DNA from: Triglochin maritima
Taxonomy: Eukaryota > Streptophyta > Magnoliopsida > Alismatales > Juncaginaceae
DNA length: 64,000 bases
Reading direction: 5' to 3'
NCBI GenBank assembly: GCA_963682175.1
Contig: OY821787.1
Span: 23,972,501-24,036,500, forward strand
Shown here: piece after piece, positions 24,216 to 36,543 of the stretch
Layout of the letters: every line of letters starts with the position of its first letter
Numbering within the stretch: the first letter of the stretch is position 1
Translations under genes and position numbers: made by a program
The notes under the pieces: model-generated
Databases searched by the model: none
What the model was told of the DNA's origin: nothing
Seen by the model: only the letters and a program-made list of their open reading frames with translations

Positions 24216-25769
24216 TGATTGATTTGTTTTAATTATAATAGCAAGTGCATGACAGTGTTGAAGTTGTGGCAAATACGGGTCGATCCACAGGGAGGTGTGT
24301 CGACTTTAGTTTGTTTGAAGGAGAGTACGAAAGAAAGGAGTTATGATCACACTACACTAAAATGCAAAAGGAAATGGAAAATAAGCAATAAAACTAAACC
24401 CCATAGGGGGTACAGAAGGAATGTGAATACAAAGATATGTGTATGCGTGTGTGTTCGATTTTGCTTATCACAACATGTAGTGCATGAAAATCATACAACT
24501 AAATCCAACTTTGCCTCCACATGAAATAAGATAACACAATATCATTAAAACATACAAGACAATAATTGGAATGAAGCTAAATGAACTCATGTATAAAGAC
24601 CAAACCACATTATGTCTCCACATGAAATAAGATTTACACAATCATTAAAACATACAAGACATTAACCAAGGTAAAGGCAACAAGAGTACATGCAACTACA
24701 AGTCATGTTTCCTTTATCAATTCGATCCATATCCTCACCTCATCATTCCCAATAAAATAGGTCCACTAATCTAAGCATATGCTAAACTTCATTCAAGAGC
24801 ATTAGCATATCAAAGACAAGAGTGAAATCCCATTAGATGGTTATGGAAATCATGTAAGGGTCAAAAGATTAAGATAATACACATCTATTACATCACATAA
24901 TGACATCGCATATTTCTCCAACCCCCAAATGGGGATGCAACTACTCACTAATCATTACACTACAATCTACATTAACAAAATGAAACATTCTACTGAAAGG
25001 AAATTAAACTAAGCAAGCAAGAAATATTAAAGAAGCTAATTGAAAGGAAATAAAACTAAATAAGTATGCAAGCTATATGAAAGGAAATTAAATGAAAGGA
25101 AAGTAAACTAAAGGAAGAAGCAACATAACTAAGGAAAACTATAGTAATTTCAAACTCACAATACAAGTAGCCTCTCCCTACTCTCGAAGGCTCACATCAA
25201 GTAGAGAGCATGGCCACCAAGTATGTGTAGAATACTAGGGAAAAGGAGGAGTTCTACTTATAGTCCAAGAAAAAACAAATTGGGAACAATCCCCTGGTAT
25301 GGGACTAATACAATACCAAAAATAGACAAAACACACAATTATACATGACCCGACAAAACCGCATTTGATCCGGAGCAACCCAGACCGCCAATCAACGGTC
25401 TATAGGGTTTGGATCCGGTCTGTATTTTGTGTGGACTTTCCTGGATGACTTTCTTCATGTGTGATACACCATAATAGGTTGTGTAGGCTGCGACCCGAAT
25501 CCAATTGCCAAAATACTCCTCATGATGGTGTGGAGTTTCTTCATTTGCTCATTGATCTTTTGGTTTTGCATTCGGGTCCCTCTCTCTTGCATCTTAGTCC
25601 ATAAGTCTTTCAACTTTGTCCCTTTTCTTCCTCTTGAGTCCTTTTATAGTCTCTTGTTCTCAAACCTACTTATTCCTGAAACATAAATATTAAACTCATT
25701 ACGTATCATTGTTTAGGTGAAAGATAATGGATATAAGACACAAATATATGCATGATATGATGTCAATCA
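24216..25769 (-). repeat. 3' LTR of element B (type 1)
   Basis: TGATTGATTTG...GTCAATCA, bounded by aagtt on the left and the reversed polypurine tract AATACCCCCACACCTAAC on the right (25770-25787). Confidence 0.9.
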
Positions 25770-26499
25770 AATACCCCCACACCTAACTTTTGCTAGTCCC
25801 GAGCGAAACAAAGAAATTGAAAAATGAAAGAAAGGAAAAAGCATACGAAAAACACGGAAATCCTAACTCACTTTCGTAGGAATCACAGTTGCACTTAGCA
25901 CGTGCAACAAGCCGTTAAACCTCCTTGTTGCTAAGGAGTACGAGTGTTGTCTCCTGAGGGTTTTCAGCACATATACCTACAAAATCCGAACAGAGATACA
26001 TTATTCAATCTAGAAACACGACTCGATGGACTCATTTTTATCGATCATTGGACTCTGTAATCTTACGGGCCGACTCTATATGGGTATTACTCCACACACC
26101 TAGCCTAATGAACCATTCATGCATGTTAAATAAGGACTAAGCGAAAGACATTGACAACCTCAACATCCTCAAGTGATACAAATTGTAAAGTCCATTAAGG
26201 GTCTTATTTGTATTACCTTTTTTTGTTTCTTTTTTTACTTTTTGTTTCTTTTCATATTCTTACTAGTTGGAGTTTCATTCTCCCAGGGTCAGGTTTCGTG
26301 CACCATTGCCTATAAGAACTTACACTATCACGTACATCTTTCCCCAAATCTCCACATAGGGCAATCCCTACCACCCGTGTAACAGGAGTTCGGTCGGTGC
26401 ATCCCAAGTCAGATGACTCGAAAGCACCAGGCACAAATTCCCCCCAGACCTAATTTCCCGAGTGATAAGAGTCGTGCGAGAAGAGAGAACACCTATTGA
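25770..26499 (-). other. Polypurine tract and truncated 3' untranslated region of B
   Basis: Polypurine tract on the reverse strand at 25770-25787. The rest matches 12750-13440 of A in reverse, with a T-rich (A-rich on the element strand) tract near 26215-26260. Confidence 0.8.
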
Positions 26500-26562
26500 A
26501 CTATCAAGAAAATTCTTTAACCATGCATGGTTGTAGCATGGTTCAGGTTCATAAATGCATGG
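26500..26562. other. Filler sequence at a deletion junction in B
   Basis: Short pieces containing repeated ATGCATGGTT words; the phrase TGCATGGTTAAAGCATTTTC also occurs in the leader of G near 51317, where it is in the normal leader orientation. Here it is inverted relative to the element, as expected for filler copied during break repair. Confidence 0.6.
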
Positions 26563-28830
26563 TTAAAGCATTTTCTTCATAGAGCTATCAGCCAATTGAA
26601 GTGTGGTTTTTGTTTGTTTGAGGTCTCCAAGACCGAGGTGGACGTAGACTGAATATGGCAGCAGACTAACAGATGCACCAAGGTCCAATAAAGCTTGATG
26701 TATGGACACATCACCAATCACACAAGAGATAATAGGACAACCAGGGTCCTTGTATTTGACTTGCATGGGTGGTGCCAACAAAGAACTCAAGTTAGCCGCA
26801 AGAAAAATTTCTTTGGAACATGAGTTTTTCTCTTCTTGGTGCATAAGTCCATGAAAAACTGGGCATAAGGTGACATTTGCTGAATCACCTCAAACAGAGG
26901 GATGCTCACCATAACTTGCCGAAAGGTCTCCAGCATCTTGTCATGCCGATCCGAAGTTTTCTTTTTAAGGTGCTCAGGGAATGACACCTTCAGGGCATAA
27001 GGGTTTTCCGAAGGAAGCTCAGAATTCTGGTCTAAAGAAACATGAGTGGGGACCTCAGAATCTGATTCCTTCGACACAAGATGAGACAAGGGGACCTCAG
27101 GGTTCGGCCCCAGTGTCAAAATAAATTTAGAATAAACCTCAAGATCAAGCTCCTTCCTGGAAGTATTTGTTGAGGGAACCTCAGGATCCGGCTCCCTCGT
27201 ATATGCAGGTATCACCGCAGGTCTGGTGACACCAAGATATTGTGATTGCAAGGAAGGCACCCCAATGTGGTTGTCCACCTCCTTACCAGACCACAAAGTA
27301 TGAATCACATTAATATGATGAGTCAGTTCAGAGGTATCATGAGGCACTCGTGGCCTTCCTTGAGAATGGGTACCCCGGGATTTACCTCGGGTTGACTCGG
27401 TAACTGACCCTTCTCGCATTCATGGAGCTGATGAGCCAACTAGCTAACTTGCATTTCCAAAGCTTTGAAAGAATTTTGCGTGCTCTGCATGAACGTTTGA
27501 AGGGTTTGATCAGTAGAGGGGTCCTTTGGGTCAACCTGTTGGGGTAGTGGAGTTTGGTTAGAATAACCTGAAGATGAGGCCTGTGGAGGTTGATAATTAT
27601 GGTGCTGAGACCTTTGATGTGGGGGTTGGGAGGTCACCGATAGGCATGGAGGTTGATAAGGTGGAGGTTGAGCGTGCGATTGCTGACCATGACCCCCACT
27701 AGGCTCCCAAGAGAAGTTAGGATGGTTACGTCATCCCGGGTTGTAGGAGTGACTGTACGGGTCATTACGGGGCCTCTATTGATACATCGCATTTGCATTC
27801 TCAGTATCCCTTGGAGCGTAAGCACATTCAAGTCATCATGTCCCATAAGTCCACACCTACTACACGCGGGAGTAGCAAACTGAGCTACAGGAGCTCGATC
27901 CAACTCTAAACTCTCATTCCCACGCATGAGATCAACCATTTTTGCCTCATACGTGATAGTTGACTCAACTTGATATGATCCAGCTCGACCAGAAGACCTG
28001 ACGGCTAGTGGCTCTCTCATGGTGTCCCACTCAAAGGTACGTTCAACCATTAATTGAAAAGTGTCCCATGCCTGATTTATGAGTTTCATTTGGAAATCAC
28101 CTTGACACATTGACTCCAACAATGTACGAGTGTTGTAGTTGAGGCCCTCATAAACAATTTGGCATAGCTGCAACAACTCAATTCCATGACGAGGGCACTG
28201 CAAGAGAAGGTCCTTGAACCTCTCAAAGAAAGCATAAAACGATTCGGTCTCAGTCTGATACATTTGGTGTATCTGGTGCCGTATCTGTTGAGTCTTACGT
28301 TGAGGGAAGAATCTCTTCAGAAAGACAGTCACGAAATCATCCCATGACCGAATCGAACTTGTCGGGAGGTTATACATCCATTTCTTCGTGTTATCCTTCA
28401 ACGCGAAAGAAATCATCCTCAACCGGACTGAATCCTCATCAAGTTGTTGAAGCTTAAACATGGAGCATACCTCATCGAATTCACGTACAAAAATATACGG
28501 ATCCTCTATATTAGCAGTGAAGGTAGGAAGCATGCTCACCTACGGAGGTTTCAGTTCATAGTTGTTCCCGCGAGCTGGGGGAAGAACTATGCAATAAGGC
28601 TATGCGGCCCGAACATGATTGGTCCACTCCCACAAAGTCATCGACCTATCCTGTCGAGCTAAAGGTGGTGGTGCACCAAGAACTCGATCCTGACCGAATC
28701 CCTCTTCCTCTCGAGTCAGAGTAGGAGGAGTCCAGGTATGGAACCCGGTCTCCTCGTCACAACGAGAACACTCGGCCACACGCTCCAAAGGAGCACGAGG
28801 TGGAGATGACCGATCACCAAGATCGTCCAT
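26563..28830 (-). pseudogene. gag-pro: gag-protease of element B, broken
   Basis: Start MDD at 28830 (position matches MDG of A). Order on the reverse strand: Pro/Arg-rich N-terminus to about 28600; capsid-like Retrotrans_gag domain about 28530-28050 with SWDDFVTVFLKRFFPQRKTQ, open for 301 codons (28539-27634); zinc knuckle CSRCGLMGHDDL near 27870-27830, where a frameshift removes the last Cys; Pro/Gln-rich linker; coiled segment near 27480; then the protease with ALLDLGASVSLLPYSVYVHL near 26690-26630. The protease is cut off at 26563, after only the first half. Frameshifts lie near 27830, 27640, 27430 and 26810. It gives the cleanest view of the capsid domain in this family, but it is not functional. 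Confidence 0.9.
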
Positions 28831-29953
28831 CTCAGAAAAATGCACTCTCTCAAGTCTAGCGTTCTCACCAGAACGAGCCCAACCTTGCATAAAAACGCTC
28901 GACTCGACTCTAGAATAACACACAACAGAAGGTGTATTGAGAGGAGGAGACTACTCATAGAATATAGATGAGGAGAGGACTCGGATAATGACGAAAGAAT
29001 CCCTAGAGCTAGCATGGGTCGTGGGTCAAGGTAGAAGCGTAATCTAGCAAGCACGGCTCAAACAATGTATGACCATGGGTCCTCAGGCTAGACGACGCCT
29101 AACTTCGAGATCAATAGTCTCGACATGCCTTACCTCCCTACAACGAAGACCACAATGTCTAGCAAGTGATACCAGATCCGGAGATCCAGTACCTCCTACT
29201 ATCGACAAGGTAGGTGACGCTGATTAGGCCATGACATTCTCAACTAGATCACTATCCTAGTGCGTCCGAAATCCTTAGGGCCAATGTCTACTTACTTTTA
29301 GAATTAAGGCTTTTATTAAGAGTGACTTTTGGGGCCAAGGAAAGGGTGATGAAATCCCCCACCTTATCTTGTATGGGACAACCCCTCCTTAGAAGCGTTT
29401 TGATCCTAAATCTAGCAATCAACTCTCCAATCAAATGCTCACCTCACTCTTGTCCCGTTGCACCTTACTAACTAATGCAAGCTTTAACCATGCATGAATG
29501 AGAGAATGGGTGCACGTACCTCACGCCAGCAATCAACAATAAGAATGTAAAGAAACGAAAAGACAAATGCGTGCAAGGTCTACAAATGATGCATGACCTA
29601 GATGGCAATTGATCTAATCTTTTGCTTTGAGTTTTAAGGTACAAGTTGTGTTAAAAGGGGAATTGATTGTTAATCTGGGAGCTAAGTATAGGTTAAAACA
29701 TGCAAAATGGAACTCCCAGACAACTAAAGTGATGTCACAAACAACTACAACGAAATTTGGAGCAAATAAAGCTAACCTGGCCGCCAATTGGAGGTTCCAG
29801 ACCGCTGATTGGCGGTCTTTTTAGCTTATTTTTGCTTCCAACTTCCCCAATAGACTCCCCTTCATCCTTAGAATCCATGAAACAAACCAACACTAAAACC
29901 AAAAAAATTAAAAACCACTCAAATAGTCCAAACCAAAGTCTGGACAGAACACC
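28831..29953 (-). other. 5' leader of element B
   Basis: Non-coding leader, collinear with the other copies. It includes a palindrome pair at 29781-29817 (CCGCCAATTGGAGGT and ACCGCTGATTGGCGGT). Confidence 0.75.
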
Positions 29954-29970
29954 TCCCCGGCAACGGCGCA
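29954..29970 (-). promoter_or_regulatory. Primer binding site of B (tRNA-Asp type)
   Basis: TCCCCGGCAACGGCGCA on the plus strand matches the plant tRNA-Asp 3' end with one C missing. It lies seven bases inside the 5' LTR. Confidence 0.8.
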
Positions 29971-29977
29971 AAAAACT

Positions 29978-31565
29978 TGATTGATTTGTTTTAATTATAA
30001 CCGCAAGTACACGGCTGCGTTGAAGTGGTGGCAAATATGGGTCGATCCATAGGAAGGTGTGTCGACTTTAGTTTGTTCGAAGGCGAGTGTGAAAGAAAGG
30101 AGAAAAAGGAGTTATGATCAAACTACACTAAAATGCAAAAGGAAATGGAAAATAAGCAATAAAACTAAACCCCATAAGGGGTAGAGAAAGAATGTGAATA
30201 GAAATATATGTGTATGCATGTGTGTTCAATTATGCTCATCACAACATGTAGTGCATGAAAATCATAAAACTCAATCCAACTATGCCTCCACATGAAATAA
30301 TATAACATAATATCATTAAAACACACAAGGCAATAATTGGAATGAAGCTAAATGAACTCATGTATAAAGACCAAACCCCATTTGCCTCCACTTGAAATAA
30401 GATTTACACATTAAAACATACAAGACATTAACCAAGGTAAAGGCAACAAGAGTACATGCAACTACAAGTCATGTTTCCTTTATCAATTCCATCCATATCC
30501 TCACCTCATCATTCCCCATAAAATAGGTCCACTAATCTAAGCATATGCTAAGCTTCATTCAAGAGCATTAGCATATCAAATACAAGAGTGAAATCTCATT
30601 AGATGGTTATGGAAATCATGTAAGGTTCAAAGGTTTAAGATAATACACACCTAATACATCACATAATCACATCACATATTTCTCCACCCCCCCAAATGGG
30701 GATGGAACTAGTCACTAATCATTACACTACAACCTACATTAACAAAATGAAACATTCTACTCAAGGAAAATTAAACTAAGCAAGCAAGCAATATTAAAGA
30801 ATTTAATTGAAAGGAAATAAAACTAAAGAAGCATGCAAGACCTATGAAAGAAATTGAATGAAAGGATAGTAAACTAAAGGAAGAAGCAACATAACTAAAG
30901 AAAAACTTTATTAATTTCAAACTCATAATACAAGTAGCCCCTGCCTACTTGAGATTTTGCCCCAAGGCTCACTTCAAGTAAAGAGCATGGCCACCAAGTA
31001 TGTGTAGAATACTAGGGAAGTGGACTTATATTTATAGTCAATGAACAAGGCAATTGGGGACAATCCCCCATTGTGGGACTAATACAATACAAAAAAAGAC
31101 ATAACACACAATTATAAACATGACTCGACTAAACCGCATCGGATCCAGAGCAACCCAGACCGCCAATCAGTGGTCCCTGACCGCCAATTGGTGGTCTACA
31201 GGCTTTGGATCCGGTCTGGATTTTGTGTTGGCTTTCCTGGATGGCTTTCTTCATGTGTCGTGGACCCTAATCGATTGAGTAGGCTGCGGCCCAAATCCAA
31301 TTGCCAAAATACTCCTCATGATGGTGTGGAGTTTCTTCATTTGCTCATTGATCTTTTGGTTTTGCATTCGGGTCCCTCTCTCTTGCATCTTAGTCCATAA
31401 GTCTTGCAACTTAGTCCATTTTCTTGCTTTTGAGTCCTTTTATAGTGTCTCCTTCTCAAACCTACTTATTCCTGAAACATAAAAATTAAACTCGTTACGT
31501 AGCATTGTAAAGGTGAAAGATAATGGATATAAGACACAAATATATGCATGATATGATGTGAATCA
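29978..31565 (-). repeat. 5' LTR of element B (type 1)
   Basis: TGATTGATTTG...GTGAATCA, 1588 bp. Palindrome pair near 31158-31200 (ACCGCCAATCAGTGGTC and ACCGCCAATTGGTGGTC). Followed by aagtt and element C sequence. Confidence 0.9.
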
Positions 31566-31774
31566 AAGTTCATAGTTATGTGGATGGACTGAAACCCGAA
31601 TTTCCAAAAACCGGTGAGATACTTAAGAAGGGAATACAAGTATGTTGATAAATGGAGCCAAATACTCAAGGAGTGGGACACACAACAACAATTTTTTTTA
31701 ATTGTACAAACATGAAATCTCAACCATTCATATGGTTGAGTGCGAGGGCGGTTCATGAAGATTTATGAAATACA
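31566..31774 (-). pseudogene. Element C: start of 3' region next to the integrase end
   Basis: Continues C after B. Matches L 3800-4030 in reverse, including the CATATGGTTGAG phrase just after the integrase tail. This shows C was a pol-bearing copy, but its coding part is lost at 31774, where the duplicated block begins. Confidence 0.65.
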
Positions 31775-32295
31775 TGAAATAACAACCCGAGTAACACAAA
31801 TATGGTTTAAAATAAAGGACATATAATTTGAATGCACTCTATGATATGCTACTAATCAAATACCCTTACGCTTATCTTTTGCTAGTCTAGAGAAAAAAAA
31901 GAGAGAAAATAAGAAAAGTGAAATCCCAACTTACTTTCATAGGAATCACGGTTGGACTTAGCACATGCAACAAGCCGTTAAACCCCCTCATCGCCTAGGA
32001 GGAGGAGTGGTGTCTCGTGAGGGTTTTCAGAGGATATACCCACAAAATCCTAACGTAGATGTAATAGTCAATGTAGCAATACGACTCAAGGCCCTAATTT
32101 TGTCAATCATTGGACATGATAATCCTTTGGGTTGACTCTCTCTCTCTCTATATATATATACACACATATATATACATATTGTATAGACATATACATATAT
32201 ATATATACATATAGATACTTATATATACATATAGATATATATACACATATATCTATACATATATATCAACATATATGTATACATATAGATATATC

Positions 32296-33805
32296 TGTCG
32301 GCTTTTTGGCCTTAAACTATGTTTTAATGATTTAATCAACCTAATATTAATTGTAATCATATAGAGTAGCACACATATTGCATTGCATATATATTGCTTT
32401 GTGCTAACGTCTACAGGTGGTCAAGACTCAAGGAAGAAAAGAAATCAAGTCAAGACATGTAATCAAGCTCATTTGAAGACATGTAATTTATTTCTGTGAG
32501 TCTTAGGAACATTGTGTAAATTGAGCATACTTGAGCGAAAACCTACTCAAACACACACTACGTTTCCTATAAAAGTCACATACAAAATTTCCCATAATTT
32601 GGACTTCAATAGATCACCCAAACTTTGATCGGAAAACACCAAACCTTAACCGGAACTGTCTCCCACATTCGGTCGACCGAAAAAGACCGTTTGGTCGACC
32701 GAGTGATCAAATATACTGGTAGTGCTTTACTGTCCGAGTTTGTTCGACCGTCCAGACCATATTTGGTCGACCAAGTTAACATATTTTTCCGACCGTTTGT
32801 TTTGTCGTTTATACCCAACGGTCGTATTTGTATTATTTCTAAATACCCCAAATACATTTACTGTATCAGTCAACCGAGAGGACCTTGTTCGGTCGACCGA
32901 ACTAATACGTCTTGAGAAACCCAGAATGCATGTTGAAATTTGGTCGACCGTGTACCTTGTTTCGGTCGACCGAATATGATCTCGTTTGTCAACCCCGTAG
33001 AGCCTATTATAAATCAGTCGACCGTTCCTATCTCGGTGTTAGACCAATAACTTAAGTGTACCTAGAATATAGCCTTGGGCGGTCGACTGTTCCTTAACCG
33101 ATCGACTGAACCGTGTCCTAAACTTCCCAACGGTCGACCGAACTTACCGATCCGGTCGACCAAACTTATGCAGAAATGCATCCTGCAAGTTTCTGTTTTG
33201 TGTATCTTCCACAATCTGTTACCAAACTTGTCCCAACAGCTATAATTCACTTAGAGCTTATAAATAGGCGTTCCTTTGACACAATTACACAGCTCTTACA
33301 CTTCAATTTGTCAAATACACCTAAGAGAAACTCCCAAGTCTCCCATTCCCCAAATCCTACTCTCCAAGCTTAAACTTCCACATCTTAGCATCAATTCCAC
33401 ATCCTAAGATAAGTGTGCTCAAGTTAGAGAGTGTGTTCCATTCAAGATCTCAGTTGTAAAGAAGTAAGGACTTCAGTGAAAGCGCGAAAGTGTCCCTCTC
33501 GGATTGTGAGAGAAGAAAGTCAAGCTCATGAGGGTGTTCGTGGAGCTTGTTTTGTAAAAGAATAAATCTCTGCCCGGAACGAGGTTGATAGTGAAGACGC
33601 GAGTGGAGCTCCAGGGAGATCAAGCGGAGCTTGCAAGATTGGAAGTAGGCGGGAGGCCGAACCTTTATAAAATTCAAGTGTCATCATTGGGGTTTGCTTT
33701 CCTTACTTGTATTTGTTTAAATTCTGTTGTGCATATCTTGATTGATTAAACAAGTAGGTAATTAACTTAAAAGTGATTAGATTTAGAGACCCTCATGATC
33801 CTACA
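32296..33805 (+). mobile_element. Solo LTR D3 (family D, most complete)
   Basis: TGTCGGCTTTTTGGCC...TGATCCTACA, 1510 bp, with a perfect duplication atatc (32291-32295, 33806-33810). About 15 copies of the CGGTCGACCG palindrome or variants occur between 32668 and 33170. A TATA-like CTTATAAATAGG is near 33255-33267. Same insertion point as D2. Confidence 0.85.
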
Positions 33806-34867
33806 ATATCTTTTCAACACACCTTACCTAGGGAACTATTCGTGCAAGTTAATTAAGGACTTAAGTGAAATACCTGGGTAACCTTAATATATTGAAATGA
33901 TACACCGTGTAAAATCTTTTAAGGTTCTTTTTTCTCTATTATTTAGAGATCCAGGAATTAAAACTTCTTAGTGTTTAATTCTCTGTTGGTCCAGTTCCGT
34001 GTATCATTGCCTATGAGGACATACGTTATCACGTACACTTTGCCCCAAATCTTCACCTAGGACGATCCTTACCACCCGTGAAATGGGAGTTCGGGCATTG
34101 CATCCCAAGTCAGATGACTCGAAAGCATCAGGTATTATGTCTCCTCGCACCTTCTTTCCCAATTGAAAGGAGCCATGTGAGATGAGAGAACATCATACTA
34201 TATTATTTCTCATCCTACACATGAACCAAAATCCCTAGATTAAGGTACAACAAGAGTTTAAAGGTCTCTAACCTCAACAAGCTTCCTTATACTAAAAGGC
34301 ACAAATTTCTTTAAAAGAAGGAGACTCACTAGGTTCAGGGTGAACTTATTTATTTGTTTGGACATTAAACCCCTATGATTACTTGCGCCCCAAACGAAAA
34401 TCGGGGTGCATCCGCACAACTACAGATAGGACCTAAAATCGGAGTACTAGATATCCTAATACGTCATGTTGAATTGATTCTGGGAGCTTCATTTTTTCTT
34501 TGCCTCTCAACAGTTTTGCAAATGATGAACACATGCAAAACCCCCAAAACCTTTTTTTTGTAAACACATGAATTTTTTTAAAGAAATGAGAAAATTAAAG
34601 CACTAGAAGAGCAAAAGAAGGCAAGTCACCCAATGATCATGGTCTGGTAAGATATATCAATGTAAATTGCATCACACTATCATGACCCTAACAATACAAA
34701 CAAAAGAAACAAAAGAAAATGAAAAAGAAAAACTGGACTAGGTACACACATAAAGAACCTCCAACTCCTACTTCATGCATTGTCCTCAATCAATGTGAGT
34801 ATGATACCGCATGAATTTATGCATGAACAAGAAAATCTCTTAGCAACGTGCAACTCAAAAGGAAGTT
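33806..34867 (-). other. Duplicated 3' untranslated region of C
   Basis: Collinear with 23157-24215. Ends with aagtt at 34863-34867 as in the first copy. Confidence 0.75.
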
Positions 34868-35854
34868 TGATTGATTCGTTTTAATTATAACCGCAAGTGC
34901 ACGACAGCGTTGAAGCGGTGGCAAATACGGGTCGATCCACAGGGAGGTGTGTCGACTTTAGTTTGTTCGATGGTGAGTGGGAAAGAAAGGAGAGAAAGGA
35001 GTTATGATCAAACTACACTAAAATGCAAAACGAAATTGAAAATAAGCAATAAAACTAAACCTTCTAGGGGGTACAGAAAGAATTTGAATACAAAGATATG
35101 TGTATGCGTGTGTGTTCGATTATGCTTATCACAACATGTAGTGCATGAAAATCATACAACTAAATCCAACTTTGCCACCACATGAAATAAGATAACACAA
35201 TATCATTAAAACATACAAGATAATAATTGAATGAAGCTAAATGAACACATGTATAAAGACCAAACCACATTATGCCTCCACATGAAATAAGATTTACAAA
35301 ATCATTAAAACATACAAGACATTGACCAAGGTAAAGGCAACAAGAGTACATGCAACTACAAGTCATGTTTCCTTTATCAATTCCATCCATATCCTCACCT
35401 CATCATTCCCCATAAAATAGGTCCACTAATCTAAGCATATGCTAGGCTTCATTCAAGAGCATTAGCATATCAAAGACAAGAGTGAAATCCCATTAGATGG
35501 TTATGGAAATCATGTAAGGTTCAATGGTTTAAGATAATACACACCTAATACATCACATAATCACATCACATATTTCTCCACCCCCCAAATGGGGATGGAA
35601 CTACTCACTAATCATTACAGTACAACCTACATTAACATAATGAAACATTCTACTGAAAGGAAATTAAATTAAGCAGGCAAGAAATAATAAAGAATTTAAT
35701 TGAAAGGAAATAAAACTAAAGAAGCATGCAAGACATATGAAAGAAATTAAATGAAAGGATAGTAAACTAAAGGAAGAAGCAACATAACTAAAGAAAAACT
35801 TTATTAATTTCAAACTCATAATACAAGTAGTCTCTCCCTACTTGAGATTTTGCC
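34868..35854 (-). repeat. Type-1 LTR fragment at the aagtt site, duplicated copy
   Basis: Begins TGATTGATTCG and resembles both B LTRs; it is truncated at 35854 after GATTTTGCCCC, leaving about two thirds of the LTR. Confidence 0.75.
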
Positions 35855-36543
35855 CCGAGGGGACTTAGTGCCTGGTGCTCTGGTGCTCTCGAGTCATCTG
35901 ACTTAGTGCCTACCGAGGGGACTTAGTGCCTGGTGCTCTCGAGTCATCTGACTTGGGATGCACCGATCGAACTCCCGTTACACGGGTGGTAGGGATCGCC
36001 CTATGTGGAGATTTGGGGGAAGGTGTACGTGATAGTGTAAGTCCTCACAGGCAATGATGCACGAAACCCGACCCTGGGAGAATCAAATACCAACCAACAT
36101 AATGCTCCAAAAAAAAAGAGTCAAATAAGAACCTTAATGGACTTTACACAATGTATCACTTTCAGAAGTTAAGGTTGCCCATGTCTTTCACGTAAGTCCT
36201 TAATTAACTTTCATGAATAATTCATTAGGCTTTGTGTATGGACTGATTACATATATTTAGTCGTCCTGTAGCATTACCGCGTCCAATTATCGACAAAAAT
36301 GAGTCATAGAGTCGTGTTGCTAGGTTGAAGAATGCATCTTTGTTCGGATTTTGTAGGTGTATCCACGGAAAACCCTCAGGAGACAACAGTCCTCCTCCTT
36401 GGCAACAATGAGGTTTAACGGATGTTGCACGTGCTAAGTGCAACCGTGATTCCTACGAAAGTGAGTTAGAATTTCTTGTTTTCGTATGCTTTTCTCTTTC
36501 TTTGTTTTGCTCGGGATTAGCCAAAGTTAGGTGTGGGGGTATT
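35855..36543 (+). other. 3' untranslated region and polypurine tract joined to LTR M
   Basis: Matches the last 650 bases of the A 3' region on the forward strand. The first 100 bases hold local duplications of the phrase ACTTAGTGCCTGGTGCTC. The polypurine tract TTAGGTGTGGGGGTATT ends at 36543. Confidence 0.8.

Larger units (their letters stand above)
21217..25195. repeat. Segmental duplication, copy 1
   Basis: LTR K start, 3' untranslated region, solo LTR D2, more 3' untranslated region and the start of a type-1 LTR occur here in the same order and with the same insertion points as in 31775-35854. Confidence 0.8.
24216..31565 (-). mobile_element. Element B: gag-protease type element, inside element C
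   Basis: LTRs at 24216-25769 (3') and 29978-31565 (5'), duplication aagtt at 24211-24215 and 31566-31570. Primer binding site, leader, broken gag-protease and part of the 3' untranslated region are present. No pol. About 1.6 kb found in A, from the protease to the middle of the 3' region, are missing and replaced by about 60 bases of filler. Confidence 0.9.
31775..35854. repeat. Segmental duplication, copy 2
   Basis: Contains the inner end of LTR K (to 31858), 3' untranslated region with CT and AT repeats (31859-32295), solo LTR D3, 3' untranslated region (33806-34867) and a truncated reverse-strand type-1 LTR (34868-35854). All junctions are equivalent to those in 21217-25195. The left junction has an ATGAAAT overlap. 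Confidence 0.8.
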
